Shown piece after piece: positions 17,172 through 25,038 of a stretch of 64,000 nt of DNA (its first letter is position 1; every line of letters begins with the position of its first letter). Location: the NCBI RefSeq assembly GCF_036075115.1, contig NZ_CP107958.1, positions 5,270,001-5,334,000 on the forward strand. Direction: 5' to 3'. The stretch is from Streptomyces sp. NBC_00377 (GTDB lineage Bacteria; Actinomycetota; Actinomycetes; Streptomycetales; Streptomycetaceae). The position numbers and the translations under genes were made by a program. Below the pieces are notes generated by a model. The model did not search any database. It had not been told where the DNA came from and was given only the letters and a program-made list of their open reading frames with translations.

Positions 17172-17930
17172 TCACTGAACGGCTCGGGAGACCTGCTCCG
17201 CCCTGCGTTCCATCGCGTCCCGGGCCGCGTTCTCGCAGATGTACACCTCGCACATGTGCCGCCCGTCGGGCGTCGCCGTGTGCTCGACCTCCCACAGGGA
17301 GATCTCCCGGCCGTCACGCAGCAGGAACGCGTGCTCGTAGAGCGAGTAGGCGAGGCCGATCCGGCCCGCCCGGCAGGGCCGCCCGAAAGCCTGGGTGATC
17401 TGGTGCGCGAAAGCCGACTTCAGCAGCGCTGACGTGTCCGCGTCGGGCCGGTCGGAATTCTCCGCGCGGCGCAGCAGTCTGCGCGCGTGGTCCGCCGAGT
17501 CGTCCGGCACGTACACATGCCGGGGGCCGGGGGCCGGCGACAAGTGCACCAGCACCGGCAGTTCGAAGTCCGGTGTGTCGGACGGCAGCGGCAGCCGGGC
17601 CGTGGCGGCGCGCAGCTCCTCCTCGTCGACGTACACCTCGTGCTGCGGCTCACTGCCCGGCGCGGTGTTGTGCACGAGCTCCCACAGGGTGAGCGCGCAG
17701 CCGTCGGCCAGCAGCCAGGTGTGCCGGTACGTCTCCCGGTGCATACCCGCGCTGTGGTGCGCGGAGTGCAGGGAGCTGTCATGGGCGAGTGCACAGTCGA
17801 GTCGCCGCAGGGCTTCGTCAGGCAGTTCGAACGAGTTCAGGGCGCGACCGAGCAGTCGCGCGAGGTGCTCCTCCGGAGACTCGGGCGACTCGGCTGGTTC
17901 GTACGCTGTCGTCTCGTACGGAACGCTCAA
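17172..17930 (-). CDS. Streptomyces-type uncharacterised protein (DUF6227-like)
   Basis: 252 aa. It begins with a rare TTG codon backed by GGGAG seven nt upstream. The protein contains two related halves, each with a short (S)xxEHxFLLRDG / HTWLLADG strand, then LWELVHNT / LWEVEHTA, then a xEVYVDEEE / CEVYICENA segment, suggesting an internal duplication. It has no signal peptide or membrane segment. I associate it from memory with DUF6227, a family known mainly from Streptomyces; no function is known. A 15-bp palindrome lies 58-72 bp upstream. Confidence 0.7.
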   Translation of the reverse strand: MSVPYETTAYEPAESPESPEEHLARLLGRALNSFELPDEALRRLDCALAHDSSLHSAHHSAGMHRETYRHTWLLADGCALTLWELVHNTAPGSEPQHEVYVDEEELRAATARLPLPSDTPDFELPVLVHLSPAPGPRHVYVPDDSADHARRLLRRAENSDRPDADTSALLKSAFAHQITQAFGRPCRAGRIGLAYSLYEHAFLLRDGREISLWEVEHTATPDGRHMCEVYICENAARDAMERRAEQVSRAVQ

Positions 17931-17987
17931 GGTTTCTCCCGGCGTTGCTGCATGTCACCTTGTGGGTGCATACCGTAGCCCCTCGGT

Positions 17988-18002
17988 CGGACATCATGTC
18001 CG
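17988..18002. promoter_or_regulatory. 15-bp palindrome upstream of the DUF6227-like gene
   Basis: CGGACAT-C-ATGTCCG at 17988-18002 is a perfect odd-centred palindrome in the promoter region of the minus-strand gene starting at 17930. It is a candidate operator for an unidentified regulator. Confidence 0.4.
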
Positions 18003-18035
18003 GGAACCGAGAAAACGTACGCCGTGAAAACGAGG

Positions 18036-18064
18036 GGGCCGCGCGAAAAATTCCCGCGCGGCCC
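18036..18064 (-). terminator. Hairpin terminator of the L,D-transpeptidase gene
   Basis: A 10-bp perfect stem (18036-18045 GGGCCGCGCG with 18055-18064) has an A/T-rich 9-nt loop. It starts 43 nt past the stop codon of the minus-strand gene that ends at 18108. Confidence 0.75.
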
Positions 18065-18107
18065 GACAGCCTGTCAGAAATCCCCGGTCAGAGGGCCTCC
18101 GTGGCGA

Positions 18108-19352
18108 TCAAGCCGTGGCCCCTGCGGTCCATTCCGCCCAGGACATGTTCCACCCGTTGAGTCCGTTGTCCGGAGCAACCGTCTTGTCGGGGGAGTTCTT
18201 GACGATCACCACGTCGCCGATCAGCGAGTTGTCGTAGAACCACTTGGCAGGCGTGTCTCCCTGGGCGCCCTGGGCGTCCGCGAGCCCCACGCAGCCGTGA
18301 CTGGTGCCGGTGCGGCCGAAGGGAGGGTTGCCCCTGTTGTACCAGTAGTTGCCGTGGATGAAGGTTCCGGACGTCGTCAGACGCATGGCGTGCGGAACAT
18401 CCGGAATGTCGTACTCGGCACCCAGGTTGACCGTCCGGCTGTTCATCCGCGTCTGCGTGAACCTCTCGGAGATCACCATCTGGCCGTTGTACGTGGTGTG
18501 CTCAGGGTCGCCCGTCGAGATCGGGACGTTCTTCAGGGTCTGCCCGTCCCGCACCACCGTCATGGTCTGCGTGTTCGCGTCGACGGTGGAGACCTGCGAG
18601 CGGCCGATCGTGAAGGTGACTGTCTTCTTCTGCACCCCGTAGACGCCGTTCGCTCCCTCGACCCCGTCCAGGTCGATCTTCATCGTGACCTTCGAGCCGG
18701 CCTTCCAGTACTCCTCGGGCCGGAAGTCGAGCCGCTGCGCCCCGAACCAGTGCCCGACCACCTGCTGGCCGCTGCTCGATGTGACCGCGATGTGCGACTG
18801 CACGGCCTTCGTGTCGCCGATGGCCTTGTCGAAGGTGAACGACACCGGCATCCCGACGCCCACCGTGGTGCCGTTGTCCGGGGTGTAGGTCCCGATGAAA
18901 CTGTTGGCCGAAGTGACCGTGGTGAAGATGGAGTTCGCGGCGGCGGTCTTACCGTTCGAGTCCTTCGCGGTCGCCGATATCTGGTACTTCGTCCCGCGCT
19001 CCAACTGCTCCTTCGGCTTCCAGGTGCTGCCGTCGGCCGACAGCGAGCCTTCGACGGCCTGGCCCGACCCGGCCACCGTCATCCTCACCTCGGTGAGCCG
19101 GCCGGCGCTCACCTTCACGCCGGTCGCGTTGATCGACGCGCCCGTCGAACCGTCCTTCGCCGAGATGACGATCTTCGCGGTGGACGTCTTGACGCTGCTC
19201 CCGCCGCCCTTGGGGTCGTCGTTCTCGTCCTTGGCGGTCGCGCTGCCCCCGCAGGCGGTCAGGGTCAGGGCACCGACCACCAGGACGGCACAGGCTCCCA
19301 CTGCGCGCCGCACTGCTTTGTCCGCCGTTGTCACGGGCTGCTCCAGCTTCAT
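18108..19352 (-). CDS. L,D-transpeptidase lipoprotein (YkuD domain with Ig-like domains)
   Basis: 414 aa from the ATG at 19352. A GTG six codons downstream (19334) has GGAG six nt before it and may be the real start. A lipoprotein signal ends in LTLTACGG (lipobox LTAC). Ser/Lys/Gly-rich sequence and two Ig-like/LdtMt-type domains follow (about residues 50-260). The C-terminal YkuD domain carries HGNYWYNRG and the catalytic GTSHGCVGL with Cys354. It should make 3-3 cross-links in peptidoglycan outside the membrane and is of the class that resists most penicillins. It is a single-gene unit with its own terminator. Confidence 0.93.
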   Translation of the reverse strand: MKLEQPVTTADKAVRRAVGACAVLVVGALTLTACGGSATAKDENDDPKGGGSSVKTSTAKIVISAKDGSTGASINATGVKVSAGRLTEVRMTVAGSGQAVEGSLSADGSTWKPKEQLERGTKYQISATAKDSNGKTAAANSIFTTVTSANSFIGTYTPDNGTTVGVGMPVSFTFDKAIGDTKAVQSHIAVTSSSGQQVVGHWFGAQRLDFRPEEYWKAGSKVTMKIDLDGVEGANGVYGVQKKTVTFTIGRSQVSTVDANTQTMTVVRDGQTLKNVPISTGDPEHTTYNGQMVISERFTQTRMNSRTVNLGAEYDIPDVPHAMRLTTSGTFIHGNYWYNRGNPPFGRTGTSHGCVGLADAQGAQGDTPAKWFYDNSLIGDVVIVKNSPDKTVAPDNGLNGWNMSWAEWTAGATA

Positions 19353-19598
19353 GTGAGGTGAGTGATCCGCTCCGAATACGTGAAGAAGGAGGGACCCGGC
19401 GGCCGGTGAGGTTCCCACCGGCCGCCGTTGGCACGAGCACGTGACACAACCAGGACAATCGTCTTCGCGGAGTGCAGCCGGGCGCCCGACACGGTGCCGT
19501 TCCCGAGCCGGCCCCGACGCCCTTTCAAGGCCCGTCCCGAGCCGGTCCAGGGCCCGTCCCACGCACCGTCGGGCCGGCGGTGCCGGCCGCTGTGGCGG

Positions 19599-20627
19599 TC
19601 ACCTGCCCCCGTACAGCTCCTCGTACGACGGCCACGCGCCTCCCGGCCCCTCCACCGACTCGGCAGCGCGTACGGCCCGTACGATCGCGCGCGTCACCAT
19701 GTCGGCGCCCGCCGCGAGGAGGTCGTTCAGGGCGAGCGGGCTCTCTGCGTCGAGCGGACGGGCGCCCGTCGCCAGCGCGAAGACCGTGTCCCCGTCGTTG
19801 AGCAGGTGTACCGGACGCACGGCACGCGCGATGCCGTCGTGTGCCGTGCCCGCCAGCTTCTGCGCCTGCGCCTTCGACAGGTCCGCGTCGGTGGCGACCA
19901 CCGCGAGCGTGGTGTTCAGCGGGGGAGGCGCGTTGAGCGCCGCGATCTCGGCGAGACGCCGACGGGCGGCCTCATGCATCTGCGCCTCGGGAAACTCCAC
20001 CCGTCCCTGGAACAACTCCCCGTACAGCACACCCGTCTGCGGATCCGTCACCGATCCTGCCGCGTTGGCCACCACCAGCGCGGCCACCGTGATCCCCGAG
20101 TCGAGCAGCACACTCGCGCTGCCCACCCCGCCTTTCATGGGCCCGACAGCCGAGCCCGTGCCCGCGCCCACACATCCGTCCCGAACGGGGGCCCCGGGAG
20201 GGCTCGCCGCGGCCGCCTCCACGGCCGCCCGCCCGGTGGCAGCGTCCGGGCGGGCCCGGAAGTCGCCGCCCCTTCCCAGGTCGAATACGCAGGCGGCGGG
20301 TACCACCGGTACGACGTGCGCCGGGTCCGGGCCGACACGGACCCCGCGCCCCCGCTCCTCCAGCCAGGCCATCACGCCGGAGGCGGCGTCGAGTCCGTAG
20401 GCGCTGCCGCCGGTCAGCACGATCGCCTCGACCCGCTGCACCAGATTGCGGGGATCGAGGGCGTCGGTCTCCTTGGTGCCGGGACCGCCACCGCGCACGT
20501 CCACGGCCGCCACGGCGCCGCCCTCCGGGGCGAGGACGACCGTCGTACCGGTGAGCCAACCGTCGCCGGTCCGTGTGGCGTGTCCCACGCGCACGCCTGC
20601 GACGTCCGTCAGAGCGTCAACTGTCAT
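19599..20627 (-). CDS. P1/S58-family (DmpA/NylC-like) self-processing peptidase or amidase
   Basis: 342 aa N-terminal-nucleophile hydrolase. Family hallmarks are the N-terminal LTDVAGVRVGH, VLTGGSAYGLDAASGV and GCVGAGTGS. The auto-cleavage site appears as PPLNTTLAVVATDADL: cleavage between Asn238 and Thr239 would free Thr239 as nucleophile, as in nylon-oligomer hydrolase NylC (Asn266/Thr267 there). DmpA relatives are aminopeptidases or beta-peptidyl aminopeptidases, so the natural substrate is uncertain. No signal peptide, so probably cytosolic. The end of this gene is 51 bp from the start side of ltrA on the same strand, but I see no coupling. Confidence 0.9.
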   Translation of the reverse strand: MTVDALTDVAGVRVGHATRTGDGWLTGTTVVLAPEGGAVAAVDVRGGGPGTKETDALDPRNLVQRVEAIVLTGGSAYGLDAASGVMAWLEERGRGVRVGPDPAHVVPVVPAACVFDLGRGGDFRARPDAATGRAAVEAAAASPPGAPVRDGCVGAGTGSAVGPMKGGVGSASVLLDSGITVAALVVANAAGSVTDPQTGVLYGELFQGRVEFPEAQMHEAARRRLAEIAALNAPPPLNTTLAVVATDADLSKAQAQKLAGTAHDGIARAVRPVHLLNDGDTVFALATGARPLDAESPLALNDLLAAGADMVTRAIVRAVRAAESVEGPGGAWPSYEELYGGR

Positions 20628-20677
20628 GGGAGCCAGTTTCGCCCGGCTCGTGCTCCGTGTGCTGGTGTCACGCCACG

Positions 20678-21949
20678 TCATACCACCGCGCTCGAAGCCC
20701 GTGCGGGGCTCTCCCGTGCCTCCCGGGCGACCATGCGCGCGGTCAGGGTCGTCCCGGTCGCGACCGCCAGCGCCGACACCAGGCCGGCCGCGAGGACGGC
20801 CCACTCGCCGGCGAAGGTGCAGCAGATCACCACCAGAGCGGTGACGGGAAGCACCAGCTGCTGGGCCAGACCCACCTTGAAGTGACGTGAGTGCAGCGCC
20901 CAGACCGTCAGCAGGTACAGCGCCGTCGGCAGGGTGACCGCGGCCGACGCGGCGAGCGTGGAGAGATGGGCTTCGCCGACCGCCTGCTCGACCGCGACCT
21001 CCAGACCCGCACCTATCGCCGCCGCCGAGGCGAAGACCAGGTAGTGCCCGTAACCCCATAGGAACGACTGCCTGTTGGAGCGCAGATGCCCATGGATGGG
21101 CACCACGAAGTAGATCCACCAGGCGGCGAAGACGATCAGCAGCCCGCCCACCGCGATCGGCAGCGGTTCGCCCAGTGCGTCGTTCTTCTCGATGCCCGAC
21201 TTCACGGCGACCGTGGCCGCCGCGATCGTCTCGCCCAGCACGATGATCGTGAACAGGCCGTAGCGCTCCGCGATGTGGTGAGGATGCCAGGACGTCGGAT
21301 GGTCCTTCTCCGCGTAGATCGGCACGCACATCTCCAGCGGCGCCATCACCAGGAACAGCCACGCTCTGCCGCCCTCCGGCAGGATCAGCAGTCCCAGCCA
21401 GCCGATCTGGCAGAGCAGTATGCCCCCGGCGTACCGCAGTGCCATCGTCCGCTCCGGCCCCTCGGCGGACCACGCGACGCGCAGCCACTGCGAGCTCAGC
21501 GCGCACCTCATGATCACGTAGCCCAGCCAGACGGCCATGAACTCGTGGTCCTCGAACGCCCGCGAGACGCCCGCCGCGAGCACCAGGACTCCGGCGATCT
21601 GCACCAGCGTGACGATCCGGTACAGGACGTCGTCGTTGTCGTACGCCGACGCGAACCACGTGAAGTTCATCCAGGCCCACCAGATGGCGAAGAAGACCAT
21701 CGCGTAGTTGAGGATTCCCTCCCCCGCATGGGACTCGGCCACCGCGTGTACCAGTTGGATGCCCGCTTGGGCGATGGCCACGACGAAGCACAGGTCGAAG
21801 AACAACTCGAGTGGTGTGGCGACCCTGTGCGTCTCGTCCCGTCCGCGCGCGGTCAGTCTGCGCAGGGGTTTCATGCGGCGGACGGGAGCCGGTGAGTCGG
21901 GGGTCCCGGAAGGGGAGGGACGAGTCGGCGGGGGCGTACTGGGCGTCAT
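20678..21949 (-). CDS. Low temperature requirement protein A (LtrA) family membrane protein
   Basis: 423 aa polytopic membrane protein with about 12 hydrophobic segments. The family signature is clear: RVATPLELFFDLCFVVAIAQ near the first helix, WAWMNFTWFASAYDNDD, HIAERYGLFTIIVLGETI and the late WIYFVVPIHGHLRSNR. LtrA was named for a Listeria mutant unable to grow in the cold; the biochemical role is unknown. I chose the ATG at 21949, although an in-frame TTG lies 7 codons upstream. The N-terminal 30 residues are Pro/Ser-rich and cytosolic. Confidence 0.88.
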   Translation of the reverse strand: MTPSTPPPTRPSPSGTPDSPAPVRRMKPLRRLTARGRDETHRVATPLELFFDLCFVVAIAQAGIQLVHAVAESHAGEGILNYAMVFFAIWWAWMNFTWFASAYDNDDVLYRIVTLVQIAGVLVLAAGVSRAFEDHEFMAVWLGYVIMRCALSSQWLRVAWSAEGPERTMALRYAGGILLCQIGWLGLLILPEGGRAWLFLVMAPLEMCVPIYAEKDHPTSWHPHHIAERYGLFTIIVLGETIAAATVAVKSGIEKNDALGEPLPIAVGGLLIVFAAWWIYFVVPIHGHLRSNRQSFLWGYGHYLVFASAAAIGAGLEVAVEQAVGEAHLSTLAASAAVTLPTALYLLTVWALHSRHFKVGLAQQLVLPVTALVVICCTFAGEWAVLAAGLVSALAVATGTTLTARMVAREARESPARASSAVV

Positions 21950-22068
21950 GGGTACCAGCACAGCAGACAACCGGCGGAAAATCTCGTGCGGGATCCGCAG
22001 GCCCGCACGGTGCAGAGGAGGCGGGCCGGCCCGGACCCGAGCGGGTGCCGGGGCCGTACCCTGGACGG

Positions 22069-22251
22069 ATGAGCACTTCTTCCGCCTCCGAGTCGCGCGA
22101 CCCGAAGGCCGCGCTGATCTTCGACGACCCGCTGGACCGGCAGTCCTCCGACGACACCGACCGTGGCTGGGGCGAACACCCGGCCCCCGCGTCCGACGGC
22201 GCCGCCGACCTGAAGCGCTTCCTCGACGAGAAGCCGCCCCACCACGTCTGA
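22069..22251 (+). CDS. Small acidic conserved protein, unknown function
   Basis: 60 aa, MSTSSASESRDPKAALIFDD and onward, ending LKRFLDEKPPHHV. It is acidic and hydrophilic, with no TM segment. It lies on the plus strand in the gap between the minus-strand ltrA and mscL genes. TACCCT lies 6 nt before the ATG with no Shine-Dalgarno, suggesting a leaderless message. Codon usage is strongly G/C-ending and the sequence reads like a real conserved actinobacterial micro-protein, but I do not know a function. Confidence 0.65.
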   Translation: MSTSSASESRDPKAALIFDDPLDRQSSDDTDRGWGEHPAPASDGAADLKRFLDEKPPHHV

Positions 22252-22330
22252 AGCAGACGTACGGGGCCAGTGCTCCGACAGGCCCGGCGGCACCGGCGGA
22301 GCACCGACCGCACGGCGCCCAGGAGCGCCC

Positions 22331-22798
22331 CTACCGCTGGTTGTGGCCTGTGCCCCGCTGGGCGATCAGAGCGTCGCGGATCTCCTTGAGCACCTCCAGT
22401 TCGGTCACCTCGATGACCTCCTTCGTGCCCTCCTTGGCCTTCCTGCGGGCTTCCACCGTCGCCAGGTACTTCGCCATGGGCAGGACCATCAGGAAGTAGA
22501 CGACCGCCGCGGTGATCACGAAGGTCAGGGTCGCGCCGAGGACGGATCCCCACAGGATCTGGACGCCCGTCGCGCTGTCCCCCGTGCCCGTGCAGGGGCC
22601 CTTGAGGCAGGAACTGTAGCTGTCCAGGTTCTTGGTGCCGACCGTCCCGATGACCGGGTTGATGATCCCCTTCACCACCGAGTTCACGATGTTCGTGAAG
22701 GCCGCGCCGATCACCACCGCGACCGCCAGATCGACGACGTTGCCACGCATCAGGAAGGCCTTGAAGCCCTGCCAGACGCTTGCCTTCTTTGCGCTCAC
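22331..22798 (-). CDS. mscL: Large-conductance mechanosensitive channel MscL
   Basis: 155 aa from a GTG start with AGGAG about 10 nt upstream. The N-terminal amphipathic GFKAFLMRGNVVDLAVAVVIG and TM1 (AFTNIVNSVVKGIINPVIG) are the MscL signature; a periplasmic loop with two Cys (SSCLKGPC) is followed by TM2 (LTFVITAAVVYFLMVLPMAK) and a charged cytosolic helix bundle (LKEIRDALIAQ). The homopentamer opens under membrane tension to release solutes during hypo-osmotic shock. The Cys-containing loop is a minor oddity. Confidence 0.96.
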   Translation of the reverse strand: MSAKKASVWQGFKAFLMRGNVVDLAVAVVIGAAFTNIVNSVVKGIINPVIGTVGTKNLDSYSSCLKGPCTGTGDSATGVQILWGSVLGATLTFVITAAVVYFLMVLPMAKYLATVEARRKAKEGTKEVIEVTELEVLKEIRDALIAQRGTGHNQR

Positions 22799-22906
22799 CT
22801 CGGGGACACTCCTCGCATCTACGGGTTGTGGAACAAACAGCTCCGCAACCTACGTCAACGCCAGGAGGGCCTGTCCAGTGAGGGTCTTCGAACGAGGGGC
22901 CTGACG

Positions 22907-23569
22907 TCACCACAGGGTCACCGCCAGCCGCGCGGTCGCGCTCGCTCCCGCCAGACGAGCGGCGGTCGGGCGGGGCACCGAGAGGACGATCAGCGCCCCG
23001 TCTTCAGCTGTGCCGCCGGTGGTGTCCAGGGGCTCCGGCACCTTCGTCACCAGGGCTTTGTGCGCGACCACATGGGCGTCGCCGCCGGCGCCGCCCAGGG
23101 CGCCCATCGCCGTCTGCTCGGCGGCGATGACGTCGACCCGGTCACCGGGGCGCAGCAGCCGGACCGTGGCCGCGTCGGCGATGCGTACCGGTACCGTCAC
23201 CTTCTCCCCGGCGCGAAGACCATGCCCTGAGGCGCGTGCCGGCCGCTGCACGCGGGCGTGCGAGCGCCCGCGTGCGTCCACATCGGACACGCCCCCACCG
23301 GGGTGGCCGCGTCCCGGGTCGCCGCCCCGTGGGCCGGCCGCCACGAGTGCGGCGGCGGTGACGGCGAGGCCGAGAGCGAGGGCTCGTCGCCGGCTCCGCA
23401 CGAGCCGCCCCCACGCGTACCGTCCACCGCGAACCCGCACGGGAGCGAAGGACGGCACCTCACAGGTGGCCGGAGCGTCCGCGCCGGGTGGGCGCGCCAC
23501 GAACGGGAGAGGGGAGGGAAGAGGAGGGAACGGCGGGGGAGACGAGGAGGGAACGCGGAAGTCGGACAT
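22907..23569 (-). CDS. SAF-domain membrane protein (CpaB/RcpC-like)
   Basis: 220 aa. A Pro-rich cytosolic N-terminus of about 55 residues is followed by one TM helix (LALGLAVTAAALVAAG, about 65-80). The extracytoplasmic part ends in a SAF domain (about 110-215: VTVPVRIADAATVRLLRPGD then RVDVIAAE). This architecture resembles CpaB/RcpC, assembly factors of Flp/Tad pili, but no pilus genes are next to it in this window. The ATG at 23569 has an AGGTGG-like site upstream. Confidence 0.8.
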   Translation of the reverse strand: MSDFRVPSSSPPPFPPLPSPLPFVARPPGADAPATCEVPSFAPVRVRGGRYAWGRLVRSRRRALALGLAVTAAALVAAGPRGGDPGRGHPGGGVSDVDARGRSHARVQRPARASGHGLRAGEKVTVPVRIADAATVRLLRPGDRVDVIAAEQTAMGALGGAGGDAHVVAHKALVTKVPEPLDTTGGTAEDGALIVLSVPRPTAARLAGASATARLAVTLW

Positions 23570-23733
23570 GAGGTCACCACCTGCGAGGAAGGACGGACTG
23601 TCGAAGCCACGTTGAGGCTTCGCGCCGCCGCTCGCCGGAGCCCGTGGACGACAGCCGGGTTGTGGACAACTCCCTCACCCGAAGGGGAACTTCCCCTTGA
23701 GGATCGGCCTTTCCCGTCCCGCCCGGGGTCCCG

Positions 23734-24576
23734 TCACGGCAGCTCGAAGCCCGGATCCAGTCCGCCCAGCGCCTTCATGCACAGGCAGTCCCGCTGCCCG
23801 TCGGAGGGCAGCGCGGCCACCGCGTCGAACAGCACGTCCCGCAGCCGGTCCACGTTCGCCGCGAACACCCGCAGCACCTCCTCGTGCGACACACCCTCGC
23901 CGCTCTCCGCGCCCGCGTCCAGATCGGTGACCAGGGTCAGCGATGTGTAACAGAGTTCGAGTTCCCGGGCGAGCGCGGCCTCCGGGTGGCCCGTCATACC
24001 GACCACCGACCATCCCTGCGCCCGGTGCCACAACGATTCGGCACGGGTCGAGAACCGGGGCCCCTCGATCACGACCAGCGTCCCGCCGTCCACCGGTTCC
24101 CACCCCCGGCCGCGTGCCGCCTTCAGGGCCGCCGAGCGTCCCACCGGGCAGTAGGGGTCGGCCAGGGACACGTGCACCACGTTGGGCACCGTGCCGTCGG
24201 GCAGAGGCAGCCCGTCGAAGTACGTTCCGGTCCGCGACTTCGTACGGTCGACCAGCTGATCGGGCACGAGCAGCGTGCCAGGCCCGTACTCGGGGCGCAG
24301 ACCGCCCACCGCGCACGGACCGAGTATCTGGCGCGCACCGACCGAGCGCAGCGCCCAGAGGTTGGCCCGGTAGTTGATCCGGTGGGGCGGCAGATGGTGT
24401 CCGCGGCCGTGCCGGGGCAGAAAGGCGACCCGCCGGCCCGCGATCTCGCCGAGGAAGAGGGAATCGCTGGGCCGCCCGTGGGGCGTGTCGATCTCGAGCT
24501 CCGTCACGTCCTCGAGGAACGAGTAGAAGCCGGAGCCGCCGATCACGCCTATCTCTGCGTTCGCCTGGTTCGCCAT
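23734..24576 (-). CDS. mtnP: S-methyl-5'-thioadenosine phosphorylase (MTAP/MTIP family)
   Basis: 280 aa. It phosphorolyses methylthioadenosine (or methylthioinosine) to the base and 5-methylthioribose-1-phosphate in methionine salvage. Family features are IGVIGGSGFYSF (residues 9-20), LPRHGRGHHLPPHRINYRAN, the central VVIEGPRFSTRAES and GMTGHPEAALARE. The GMTGxPE form resembles bacterial MTI phosphorylases, but the base-binding aspartate pair (TDLDAG) is kept as in adenosine-type enzymes, so specificity is open. TAGGGT lies 7 nt before the ATG and no Shine-Dalgarno is seen. It lies downstream of fmdB but is separated from it by a terminator. Confidence 0.9.
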   Translation of the reverse strand: MANQANAEIGVIGGSGFYSFLEDVTELEIDTPHGRPSDSLFLGEIAGRRVAFLPRHGRGHHLPPHRINYRANLWALRSVGARQILGPCAVGGLRPEYGPGTLLVPDQLVDRTKSRTGTYFDGLPLPDGTVPNVVHVSLADPYCPVGRSAALKAARGRGWEPVDGGTLVVIEGPRFSTRAESLWHRAQGWSVVGMTGHPEAALARELELCYTSLTLVTDLDAGAESGEGVSHEEVLRVFAANVDRLRDVLFDAVAALPSDGQRDCLCMKALGGLDPGFELP

Positions 24577-24609
24577 GCGTCGCACCCTAACGGCCCCGGG
24601 AACGCCGAA

Positions 24610-24637
24610 GACCCTGTCGTCGTACGACGACAGGGTC
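24610..24637. terminator. Terminator between fmdB and mtnP
   Basis: A perfect 28-nt palindrome (arms GACCCTGTCGTCGT / ACGACGACAGGGTC) starts 14 nt after the fmdB stop codon, reading on the minus strand, and lies 34 nt before mtnP. It should end fmdB transcripts. Confidence 0.85.
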
Positions 24638-24650
24638 CAGTGAGCGAGCC

Positions 24651-24971
24651 TTACGCGGCTGAACTGCTGCCGGTCGAGGTGCCGGTGCTCGACGACTTCG
24701 AGTCCGAGGACGATGACGACGAGGTCGACGGCTTCGCGTCGGAACCGGACGTCGCCGACTTCGAGGACGACGCCGGCGAGCTGCTCGACGAGGAGCCGCG
24801 GCTGTCGTTGCGGTAGAAGCCGGAGCCCTTGAAGACGATGCCGACGGCGGAGAACACCTTCTTGAGGCGGCCACCGCAGTTGGGGCACTCGGTCAGGGCA
24901 TCGTCGGTAAACTTCTGCACCGCCTCGAGGCCCTCGCCGCACTCGGTGCACTGGTACTGGTAGGTCGGCAC
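24651..24971 (-). CDS. FmdB-family zinc-ribbon protein
   Basis: 106 aa from a GTG with a perfect AGGAGG (24978-24983) six nt upstream. The N-terminal zinc ribbon has Cys8, Cys11, Cys29 and Cys32 (MPTYQYQCTECG and CPNCGGRLKKVFSAVGIVFK), then the conserved GSGFYRND. The rest, from about residue 60, is a Ser-rich low-complexity tail. FmdB proteins are widespread and were first seen in formamidase operons; no firm function is known. A CIRCE-like operator overlaps the ribosome-site region, which would put it under the heat-shock repressor HrcA. Confidence 0.92.
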   Translation of the reverse strand: MPTYQYQCTECGEGLEAVQKFTDDALTECPNCGGRLKKVFSAVGIVFKGSGFYRNDSRGSSSSSSPASSSKSATSGSDAKPSTSSSSSSDSKSSSTGTSTGSSSAA

Positions 24972-24981
24972 TGTCTTCCTC

Positions 24982-25008
24982 CTGGCACTCTCACTCAGTG
25001 AGTGCTAA
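24982..25008. promoter_or_regulatory. CIRCE-like HrcA operator before fmdB
   Basis: CTGGCACTC (24982-24990), a 9-nt spacer and GAGTGCTAA (25000-25008) match CIRCE, TTAGCACTC-N9-GAGTGCTAA, with a perfect right arm and 7 of 9 in the left arm. The element begins 11 nt upstream of the fmdB start and touches the Shine-Dalgarno, a typical CIRCE position. Confidence 0.72.
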
Positions 25009-25038
25009 CGACGGTCTATCTTGACGTATTCCCCGGGA

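Noticed and set aside
19599..22913. An 1104-codon frame that would fuse the S58 peptidase to sequence across ltrA and mscL
   Set aside because: Only the last 342 codons are protein-like; the rest reads through the other frames of ltrA and mscL.
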